Shown here one piece after another: positions 26,584 through 34,152 of a stretch of DNA of 64,000 nt. The stretch covers positions 596,655 to 660,654 of the forward strand of contig NZ_JAHLMU010000001.1 of assembly GCF_018919485.1 (NCBI RefSeq), written 5' to 3'. The stretch's first letter is position 1, and each line of letters starts with the position of its first letter. Origin of the DNA: Psychrobacter sp. TAE2020. GTDB lineage: Bacteria; Pseudomonadota; Gammaproteobacteria; Pseudomonadales; Moraxellaceae. The translations under genes and the position numbers were made by a program. A model generated the notes under the pieces. It made no database searches, had not been told where the DNA came from, and worked only from the letters and a program-made list of their open reading frames with translations.

Positions 26584-28068
26584 CTAAGTACGACGACGTG
26601 AGCGGATCATAATGCGAATAATAAAGGCAATGACTATTAAAGCTATGAGAATACCTAAAATCGCTAAAAAGCCAGCATATTTGATTAAAAAAGGCTGCTC
26701 AGGCTCAGCAGTCGTCACCCGATCAACATCATCAGCACTGACATCACTACTAGGCAAACCACCGAAGTTGACGCGTACATAGTTAGTAATATCGGCTATC
26801 TGTGCGCTGCTCAAATCTTCTGAAAATCCTGGCATACTCGGGCTAGTATTAGTACCGCCTTTAACCCCATGTGCGATCACATTAATAATGGCATTAGGCT
26901 GCTCACGGCGCAAACTAGTTAAGCCCACGATAGGGGCATAACCTGCATCTGGCTGAGCGTATCCATTGACCCCATGACAGCTAGCACAAGCAGCAAGGTA
27001 CAAACCTTCTGCAGAGTTACCATCGACCTTAGCCTTAGCTTGTTTTAGATAGTCTTTTTGCGCAATAAGGTCATGAGTGATTGACTGATTGACTGGATTT
27101 GGTAGCTTTGAGATATCTACAGCAGTGATTTTGTTTTCAGTAGCAATTGCCGGTACGACTTTTAGATAAGAAGCTATAGAATTTAAATCTTCGTCTTTTA
27201 AATAACGGGTACTGTGTGCCACTGCCTCGGCCATAGGTCCGCCAGCATAGGCACGCTTATCAAGCTTACCCGTACGCAAATAAGTGACAATGTCATGCTC
27301 AGTCCAACTACCAATACCACTGTCGTTGTCAGGAGTGATATTAGGGGCATACCAGTTACCTAAAGGCGCACCCGATAAGTACATGCCCTTATTAAAGCCC
27401 ATAGTACTGTTACGCGGTGTATGACAAGTACCACAATGCTCTAAATTATTGACTAAATATTCGCCACGTTTCTGAGGCTCAGTTAAACCTTCACGCTTGT
27501 GTGAAGAAGGAATATTAATAGCATTCCACCCTAACATTAGAGTGCGAAAATTAAACGGGAATGGTAAGCTAGTTTTGTGCTCAGGCGCTTCATCGAATGC
27601 TGGTACAGTCTGTAAATACGCAAACAGAGCATTGATGTCTTCATCAGTCATACCATTGTAAGAAGGATATGGCATGGCAGGATATAGCATATGCTTAGGG
27701 GTACGACCTTTTTGCAGAGCGTTTTTTAAATCTTTTTCAGTATATTTACCGATACCATAACGTTTGGACGGGGTGATATTAGTAGAATAGATATCGCCCA
27801 TAGGGGTGGCAATTGGTGAGCCGCCAGTATAGTCTTCGCCGTGACAGGCCATACAGTCAGCAGCGCGCGCAATGTAAGCGCCACGATTGGCTAAGTCGCT
27901 GTTAGTTGGATTGACATTGGGCAGGCTGCTTGCTTCCGGTAGGCTGCTGGCATTAGCGACACTGTTAGTGTTGGCGATAACAACAGGTGAGGTAGCGACA
28001 TCAGCCATGGCGGCACTGGAGATGATACCGACGGTAAGCATCGACAACATCATAGAAAGTGGCTTCAT
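26584..28068 (-). CDS. Membrane-anchored triheme cytochrome c
   Basis: 494 residues with a signal peptide (about 1-22), three haem sites (CMACH at 72-76, CGTCH near 212, CASCH near 361) and one C-terminal membrane helix followed by RSRRRT. This is the layout of the cytochrome subunits of alcohol, gluconate and aldehyde dehydrogenases, which pass electrons from a periplasmic dehydrogenase to quinone or an oxidase. No such dehydrogenase is adjacent. The nearest candidate partners are the flavin amine oxidase and the lipoprotein cytochrome downstream on the same strand, after a 258-bp gap. Confidence 0.87.
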   Translation of the reverse strand: MKPLSMMLSMLTVGIISSAAMADVATSPVVIANTNSVANASSLPEASSLPNVNPTNSDLANRGAYIARAADCMACHGEDYTGGSPIATPMGDIYSTNITPSKRYGIGKYTEKDLKNALQKGRTPKHMLYPAMPYPSYNGMTDEDINALFAYLQTVPAFDEAPEHKTSLPFPFNFRTLMLGWNAINIPSSHKREGLTEPQKRGEYLVNNLEHCGTCHTPRNSTMGFNKGMYLSGAPLGNWYAPNITPDNDSGIGSWTEHDIVTYLRTGKLDKRAYAGGPMAEAVAHSTRYLKDEDLNSIASYLKVVPAIATENKITAVDISKLPNPVNQSITHDLIAQKDYLKQAKAKVDGNSAEGLYLAACASCHGVNGYAQPDAGYAPIVGLTSLRREQPNAIINVIAHGVKGGTNTSPSMPGFSEDLSSAQIADITNYVRVNFGGLPSSDVSADDVDRVTTAEPEQPFLIKYAGFLAILGILIALIVIAFIIRIMIRSRRRT

Positions 28069-28700
28069 AATTTCCTCTTATAGCTGGCAACCTAAGTAGC
28101 TTGCTGGTGTTTTAATTATCTTCAATATTTTACGATTATAATGTTATAACTACTTATAAATGCTTAGAATAATCCTGCTTCAGGCGGTTTATACCAGTCA
28201 GTAGTCACAGAGCATTAGCGTTATTCCTTAGCTAGCAATTTAGAACTATTTCGCTAATATTGCTTGAATAGTACCCTATTTATTCTATTATTTTACAAAA
28301 GTAAAAATAGTGATTGATTAAGTAAGTTTAGCAACATTAATGTTATCGACTCTCACCACATTGATAACTTATTAATAAAGTTAATTAAAAACAGCCACTA
28401 AGCTTAACAAGCTGTTAACGTAGCTAAACGCTACGTGCTATTTATTAAGTAATTTTGTAGAGTAGCTATTAACTGCTAGCTTCATGACATTTATAGTTTT
28501 TACATAATCACTACAAGATTACGGGCGAATTATGAGATTTTGATAGGGATAGACAGCAAATTAGTCATAGCTATAATGGCGTTAAGTTATCGATAACCCC
28601 TGACAGGCAATAGCTGATTAGAAAACCTGCGAATGCATTGGTGACTTCTATCTATACTTACGCCTCTTCTACTTCTTAGTTATCCTAGGTTTAAAATTAT
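28069..28700. other. AT-rich spacer upstream of the triheme cytochrome gene
   Basis: 632 bases holding the presumed promoter of the minus-strand cytochrome gene. No ORF, RNA or clear repeat was found. Confidence 0.4.
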
Positions 28701-28817
28701 ATGAAGATATTGATGCTCACTGGGCTATTGACACTAACGATAGGGTTAAATGGCTGTCAAAACATACAGCTTGGTGCCAGCCCTATTCCTGTTAATGCTT
28801 ACAATAGTGGCAAATAG
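28701..28817 (+). CDS. Putative tiny lipoprotein
   Basis: A 38-residue ORF: a hydrophobic N-terminus MKILMLTGLLTLTIGLNGC forms a textbook lipoprotein signal with lipobox LNGC, leaving a mature peptide of about 20 residues (QNIQLGASPIPVNAYNSGK after the Cys). It resembles entericidin-size lipoproteins in layout only. There is no strong ribosome binding site. It could instead be the 5' remnant of a longer lipoprotein gene. The overlapping frame to 28938 has no such feature. Confidence 0.4.
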   Translation: MKILMLTGLLTLTIGLNGCQNIQLGASPIPVNAYNSGK

Positions 28818-28880
28818 CTATTTTCTAGTTGCTAAAAGCTTTGCCGATTTTAAAGTTATGGGTAAATTCACCAGCACTAA

Positions 28881-28914
28881 AAAGGGCAGATATCTATTAA
28901 GATATCTGCCCTTT
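28881..28914 (-). terminator. Hairpin terminator downstream of the flavodoxin gene
   Basis: AAAGGGCAGATATCT and AGATATCTGCCCTTT form a perfect 15-bp stem with a 4-base loop. On the minus strand it continues into TTTTTAG, fitting a terminator about 190 bases after the flavodoxin stop. Confidence 0.7.
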
Positions 28915-29103
28915 GATGCTAGTAAAAGTTATTTATAAAATATGGTTAAAGCGCTTATTTAAGCAGCTTACTTAAAGCACTTACCTTAAAGTACAGTTGC
29001 AAAATTTAGTTATAAAATTTGCTGATAACACTGCATTCAACCGACTACTGATTATAAACATTGACTCGCTATACTACTGCTACTTCCCCTATATTTCACT
29101 ATG

Positions 29104-29709
29104 CTAACCCTTAATGGCTGCTGGCTGATGCTTAATAATAGTCTTGGCTAAATGATCACCAAACCAAATAGCGGTATCAATATCACCTTTGCAAGGGGTT
29201 TCTTCAGGAGAGGCATCTCCTGACTGAGTCATCAAACCTAAGAAACTAGATAGTCGATTTAGATCATGCTCCTTGTGACCTGTAGGCATCAAAGGTAAAC
29301 CAATCCAGTTCATACCATGCTGCATAGTGTAAAGACAGATTTGCTGTAATACCGCCAACTTATCACCGCTCAAACCCCCTGAGTTGGCGAAGCCTGCCGC
29401 CCACTTCCCTTCCCACTCACGATTGTACCAACGCTTTGAGGTCTCATCCATAAAAGTCTTAAAGCCGGCGGGCACACTACCCATATATACTGCGCTTCCG
29501 AATACTAATAAGTGCGCTTGATCTACAAAATCCCAGTCGACCTCATGAACATCTACTGCTTTAACCTGAAGCTTTGGCAACTGCTGGCGTGCACCAGTCA
29601 CTATAGCTTCAGCGACCCGCTTAGTATGACCATAGTTACTATGGTAAATAACCGCTATGGATATCGTATTGTTAGGAGGTACTAAAGGGGGCTCTATAGA
29701 TGTATTCAT
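29104..29709 (-). CDS. Flavodoxin-family protein (WrbA-like)
   Basis: A 201-residue cytoplasmic protein with the FMN-binding flavodoxin fold: phosphate loop VIYHSNYGHTKRVAEAI, then LLVFGSAVYMGSVPAGFKTF and FANSGGLSGDKLAVL. These are typical of NAD(P)H:quinone oxidoreductase or WrbA-like flavoproteins, which carry out two-electron reductions of quinones. The C-terminal segment after residue 165 is family-variable. The exact reaction cannot be assigned. It is the gene just upstream (by transcription) of the hairpin at 28881; pgeF lies behind it on the same strand. Confidence 0.8.
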   Translation of the reverse strand: MNTSIEPPLVPPNNTISIAVIYHSNYGHTKRVAEAIVTGARQQLPKLQVKAVDVHEVDWDFVDQAHLLVFGSAVYMGSVPAGFKTFMDETSKRWYNREWEGKWAAGFANSGGLSGDKLAVLQQICLYTMQHGMNWIGLPLMPTGHKEHDLNRLSSFLGLMTQSGDASPEETPCKGDIDTAIWFGDHLAKTIIKHQPAAIKG

Positions 29710-29791
29710 ACAAACTCTAATAATAAATTGATGATGTCTGTTAGCAAAAACTCAGTGCTACAATAACTAACGCTCACTGTTTTGTCAGCAG

Positions 29792-30817
29792 CTAGCTTTT
29801 TATTGGGTCACTGCGGGCAATAATCAACGCCATGCGCCCCGTTGCTGGTTGTTGTCTATGAGTTTGACGCCGATAAGAGTAATAGCGACTGTCATTATAA
29901 CTACAGTCAGCTGGCAACTCATTGGCGACAGTAATATTTAATGACTGCAGCTGAGCGGCGGCAATCTTTGGTAAATCAAGCTTTAGCTTACCCGCATTGT
30001 TGTTAGCATCGGTATCAGTATCAACAGACTTGCAGAACCAAGACTGAAAATTGTCGATAGCCTCTGGCGCTAATAACCAATTATCGACACAGCCGGTCAG
30101 TAAACGTTCTGCTACTTCTGCATTAACTTGGTAATGCTCTTGACTGATACAGGCCCCAATCCAAGCCATAATCGGTGCGCTCAGATCAAAGCTTTCAGCT
30201 GTAGCTTTTATAACCCCACAAGCCAGCCCTTGCCAGCCAGCATGAATGGCTGCTATCTGTCCAGTAGTAGGCTGATATATTACGATAGGTACACAGTCGG
30301 CAGTCATAATAGCTAAGCCAATATTGTCTTGGTAACTGACCATAGCATCAGCATTCACCGGTTGCATAGTTAGCATAGTGGCATCAATATCGTGGACTTG
30401 CTTACCATGCACTTGATTAACCCAGTGCAAAGCCTTGATAGGCTGATGTGTGCTCGCTAGCTGTGCATTAATAGCGCTCAATAACCGCATACGGTTTTGC
30501 AGTACTTGCTCAGCGTTATCTTGTACGTGTAGACCTAGATTTAGCGCAGCATAACTGCTCCGGCCTTCTGCGAGCATATGCTGATAGTTTTCAGCATCCC
30601 AGCTATTAGTATCATCGATGGCGTTGCCATTATTGCCACTATCAGCATCAGAACTTATAGCAGTAGCTGCAACCACAGCTGATAATAAGCTCGCTTTACT
30701 AAAAGCGGCCGTTTGCAACACTATAATATCATCGAGCCGAGCCAGCACAGTTATAGGCACTGGCTTAACTGCCTGACTATTATCAGGATAAACATTAATA
30801 GGCAACTTATCGATCAT
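29792..30817 (-). CDS. pgeF: Multicopper-type purine nucleoside phosphorylase/laccase-domain protein
   Basis: PgeF/YfiH family: zinc-dependent enzymes that act on purine nucleosides and, in E. coli, edit peptidoglycan precursors. Family motifs are AALNLGLHVQDNAEQVLQNR, HWVNQVHG, MTADCVPIVIY and AAIHAGWQGLACGV, which supply the His/Cys metal ligands. At 341 residues it is about 90 longer than usual, owing to a low-complexity Ala/Asp/Asn stretch near residues 45-75. The start is 42 bases after the rluD stop. The order rluD-pgeF, divergent from bamD, is the same as in E. coli. Confidence 0.9.
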   Translation of the reverse strand: MIDKLPINVYPDNSQAVKPVPITVLARLDDIIVLQTAAFSKASLLSAVVAATAISSDADSGNNGNAIDDTNSWDAENYQHMLAEGRSSYAALNLGLHVQDNAEQVLQNRMRLLSAINAQLASTHQPIKALHWVNQVHGKQVHDIDATMLTMQPVNADAMVSYQDNIGLAIMTADCVPIVIYQPTTGQIAAIHAGWQGLACGVIKATAESFDLSAPIMAWIGACISQEHYQVNAEVAERLLTGCVDNWLLAPEAIDNFQSWFCKSVDTDTDANNNAGKLKLDLPKIAAAQLQSLNITVANELPADCSYNDSRYYSYRRQTHRQQPATGRMALIIARSDPIKS

Positions 30818-30859
30818 CTGTTATAGCCCGCCTTTTATAAACAGCTTATTTACCTATTT

Positions 30860-32098
30860 TTATTCAGGAAAGTAACCGTCGCTTAGGACGGCGATTAGCT
30901 GCTGCATGTCTTCAGGAATAGGGGTAGTGACTTCAATATCTTCACCAGTCGTTGGATGTACAAACCCTAAAGCATAAGCATGCAAAGCTTGACGTGGGAA
31001 GTTAGTAATAGTTTCACGCTGCTTGTCTGTTAGCCCTGCCCGCAACTGGCGACGACCACCATAAACCCGATCACCGACTATAGGATAAGTGATATGGCTT
31101 AAATGCACCCGAATCTGATGAGTACGGCCAGTCTCAAGACCCACATCTAATAAAGTATAATTGTCATTAAGAGCAGTGACTTCTAATAAATGGGTCACCG
31201 CATCACGCCCTGCGGTCATCACGGTCATCTTAGTACGCTGATTACGATGGCGACCAATAGGGGCATCGATACGACGGTGACGCATCAAGCTGGCCTGATC
31301 ACCAGCTACTACACACTGGTAGTGACGATAAACTGATTTATCTTTTAATTGCGCCATCAATGCCATTTGCGCCGGCTTAGTTTTGCCTATGAGTAGTAGC
31401 CCCGAAGTATCTTTATCGATACGATGGACTAGTCCAGCACGTGGCAAATGATGCTGCTGAGGATAGTGATAAAGCAAGGCGTTGACTAAAGTACCCGTCT
31501 GATTGCCTGCTCCAGGATGCACTACCATGCCGACTGGTTTATTAATGACTAATACCGCCTCATCCTCATAAACCACATCGATGTCGATGTTTTCTGGCTG
31601 ATCTTCACCGTGCTGCTGTAGAGTAGTCGATAAGTGTAAAACATCATTAGGTTTTACTCGTTGCTTTGATTTTTGCACTTTACCATTATGTAATAAACTG
31701 CCATCAGCAATCCAACCTTGCAGTTGCGCCCGCGAAAAGTCGGTAAATATCAGTGAAGCCACTTTATCAATACGTAAGCCTGCTTCGTTTTCTGCAACGA
31801 TATGAGTGACGTTAATCACTTCTGGTATCGGCTGACCCGCTACGCGCGGCTCATCACTATAACTGCTTTCTTCATCTTGATCTTCGTCTTCATCATCAAG
31901 CAACTCATCATCGTCAAGTAGCTCAGCGTTTTCATCATCGAAGTCTACCGCAACCCCATCGTCAAGGTCATAGCCGAGCTCGTCATTAGCATTATTATCA
32001 GATAGCTCATCAGTAGCTAACAAATCTTTTGCAACTCGTTGGTCATCTAGCGCTGGATTATTATTCATAGCATTATCATTCATAGCAAATTCATACAT
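30860..32098 (-). CDS. rluD: 23S rRNA pseudouridine synthase RluD with acidic N-terminal extension
   Basis: Makes pseudouridines 1911, 1915 and 1917 in helix 69 of 23S rRNA. It has the S4 RNA-binding domain (LRIDKVASLIFTDFSRAQLQ) and the catalytic motif HRIDKDTSGLLLIGKT with its Asp, then TGRTHQIRVHLSHI. The protein is 412 residues, about 85 longer than E. coli RluD. The extra N-terminal part (about 1-95) is extremely acidic, with runs of Asp/Glu such as DDDELLDDEDEDQDEE. Internal Met residues at 6 and 11 are alternative starts, but the extension stays. It starts the rluD-pgeF unit. Confidence 0.9.
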   Translation of the reverse strand: MYEFAMNDNAMNNNPALDDQRVAKDLLATDELSDNNANDELGYDLDDGVAVDFDDENAELLDDDELLDDEDEDQDEESSYSDEPRVAGQPIPEVINVTHIVAENEAGLRIDKVASLIFTDFSRAQLQGWIADGSLLHNGKVQKSKQRVKPNDVLHLSTTLQQHGEDQPENIDIDVVYEDEAVLVINKPVGMVVHPGAGNQTGTLVNALLYHYPQQHHLPRAGLVHRIDKDTSGLLLIGKTKPAQMALMAQLKDKSVYRHYQCVVAGDQASLMRHRRIDAPIGRHRNQRTKMTVMTAGRDAVTHLLEVTALNDNYTLLDVGLETGRTHQIRVHLSHITYPIVGDRVYGGRRQLRAGLTDKQRETITNFPRQALHAYALGFVHPTTGEDIEVTTPIPEDMQQLIAVLSDGYFPE

Positions 32099-32744
32099 AG
32101 TAAAGCCACGATAGTGGACTTTATGAAAAATATAGATAATTATCTGACTATCTAGCCAATAGGCAATAGCCGAAACAAAAAGCCGGTTTAGTTATTGGCT
32201 AGTGTAGCATGGCAAATGCTCAAGCCCTATAGCCACTGTGAGTTATCTGTTATTTTTGATGGCTCAACCGCCTCTAATGCTTGAGCTGCCCTAGCAATAA
32301 TTGCTCAATTATGTAGTCATTATTAGCACGCTATTAACTCTCTACAATATAACATCGTGGTAATTTACTGTATATTTAACAGCGTCGACTGGATTCTTCG
32401 TCGCCCATTATCGTTGCTCGTGCTAAACTAGCAAGATCATTGTGCTTTCTTAAACGGTTTATTGTTCTAGCTAAAGGCTATCAAATAAGGGTAGTAGGAC
32501 ATCAAGCTGCTTGCAACTGACTAAAATAAACCATGAAAAAATAGACTAGACTGCTATTATTCTATAAAGTAAGCAAGATTTTGTTGCTAGCGTTAGCATA
32601 AGCCATGCCCCGTTATTTGCAGATGGCTTTATCCATTGTTTTGCAGACGACTCTACGGTACTTGGCTAGGGCTGCCTTTTTATCATTAACCTGTTATAAG
32701 TATGATGGCATTGCTGCTGTTATGCATTTTGTGCGGAGAGAAGT
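32099..32744. other. Divergent spacer rluD/bamD
   Basis: 646 bases between two divergent genes, expected to hold both promoters. No ORF, tRNA or repeat was found. Confidence 0.4.
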
Positions 32745-33944
32745 ATGCGTCCTTTAGGCAACACCTTTATCAAATTATCATCAGTAACTTTGCTGGCATT
32801 AAGCGTAAATTTAGTGGGCTGTCAGACTTTTAAGAATCTGACTAGTAAAGATGTCGATGCGGTTGAAACCGCCGAAAAAACGGAGCAAGCTTACTATCGT
32901 GATGCTGTTGATCAGATTGATAAGGGTCGCTATACTCAAGCGATTGAAGATCTGAACAGTCTACGTACCTTTTATCCCACAGGCCAATATGCCGAGCAAT
33001 CGCTACTCGATATCATGTATGCGCAATTTGCTGCGGGTAATTATGAGACGGCAGCGTCTAGTGCTGAGCGTTTTATAAGTCTTTATCCTTCAAACCCACA
33101 AGTCAGCTACGCTTATTACGTACGCGGTGTGGCTAATATGCAAGGCTCATCTGAAGGCATTAAACTGTTCAAAACCAACCAAGCTGAGCGTGATACCGCT
33201 TATTTGCGTATTGCTTTTGCCAACTTTCAAGAGCTGGTTAATAAATATCCTAACAGCCCTTATGCCCCTGATGCCGCTCAACGCATGACTTTTATTTATA
33301 ATCAATTCGCTGAGAGTGAGTTGACTGCGGCCAATTGGTATATCAAACGTGAGGCTTATGTCGCCGCTGCCAATCGTGCTAAGTGGGCTTTCCAATATTA
33401 TCCTCTTAGCGAGTCAGTACCAAATGCCATTGCTATTTTAGCTTATAGCAATAAGCAGTTAGGATTGAATGATCTAGCTGAGCAATACCGCACGCTGCTG
33501 CAGATTAACTATCCAAATATGCTGACTAGCAATGGGCAAGTCAAGCTCGATACTAGAGCCGATCGCTCATGGTTGAACAAGCTAACCTTCGGTCAATTAG
33601 GTCGGGCCAGCATGACTGATACTTCCAACGCTGAAGGTCAGTATAGCGGTGCTACCAAAACCCAAACTGTCCTTAATGCGGCGCAACTGCAATTGCCTAG
33701 CGCCAACACTTCTATATCGGGCATTGGCACTTTACCAACTCGCCGTGGTGGAATCAATATCGGTTTAGGTCTGCCTGAAAGTGCTACTGAGCAGGTTTCT
33801 GGACAAGGTAGTGCTAGCGCTGCTGCTATAGAAGCTGCCGTCGATCCGCTAAATACCAATCCGACTCGCCTCACTACTCTGCCTAATGACAGTGGCCGCG
33901 ATCGTATTCAGCTGAATCCAGGCAATACTAATAATGAACGATAA
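32745..33944 (+). CDS. bamD: Outer membrane assembly lipoprotein BamD
   Basis: Essential lipoprotein of the BAM complex that inserts beta-barrels in the outer membrane. Lipobox LVGC (Cys26) follows a signal peptide. TPR-like repeats run from about 45 to 265: AYYRDAVDQIDKGRYTQAIE, FYPTGQYAEQSLLDIMYAQF, YPSNPQVSYAYYVRGVANM and KYPNSPYAPDAAQRMTFIYN. At 399 residues it has an extra C-terminal region of about 130 residues, Ser/Thr/Gly/Asn-rich and probably disordered, that E. coli BamD (about 245) lacks. GGAGAG precedes the ATG. A terminator follows. Confidence 0.92.
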   Translation: MRPLGNTFIKLSSVTLLALSVNLVGCQTFKNLTSKDVDAVETAEKTEQAYYRDAVDQIDKGRYTQAIEDLNSLRTFYPTGQYAEQSLLDIMYAQFAAGNYETAASSAERFISLYPSNPQVSYAYYVRGVANMQGSSEGIKLFKTNQAERDTAYLRIAFANFQELVNKYPNSPYAPDAAQRMTFIYNQFAESELTAANWYIKREAYVAAANRAKWAFQYYPLSESVPNAIAILAYSNKQLGLNDLAEQYRTLLQINYPNMLTSNGQVKLDTRADRSWLNKLTFGQLGRASMTDTSNAEGQYSGATKTQTVLNAAQLQLPSANTSISGIGTLPTRRGGINIGLGLPESATEQVSGQGSASAAAIEAAVDPLNTNPTRLTTLPNDSGRDRIQLNPGNTNNER

Positions 33945-33992
33945 GTCGCTGTCACAAAACTAGTCACTATCATTTCTATTAGGATAAATTAT

Positions 33993-34028
33993 AAAAGTAA
34001 GGTCAACTACTATGTTGGCCTTACTTTT
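33993..34028 (+). terminator. Intrinsic terminator after bamD
   Basis: AAAAGTAAGGTCAAC and GTTGGCCTTACTTTT pair over about 15 bases with one G-U, around a 6-base loop, followed by a T run, 49 bases beyond the bamD stop. The A-rich left flank would also allow function in the other direction. Confidence 0.85.
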
Positions 34029-34152
34029 TGAGCTTTGGCTAAGCACTTTTAGTCTTCTATTTATGATAGGGTCTATAGAGTAGCTACTATCCTAGAATAA
34101 AATATTCGTAATAACCTTTAATTATGCAGTCTTAGGGTAAAATATTTCTCTC

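Noticed and set aside
28750..28938. 62-residue ORF overlapping the tiny lipoprotein
   Set aside because: It runs through the terminator hairpin at 28881-28914 and has no recognisable feature beyond a hydrophobic stretch.
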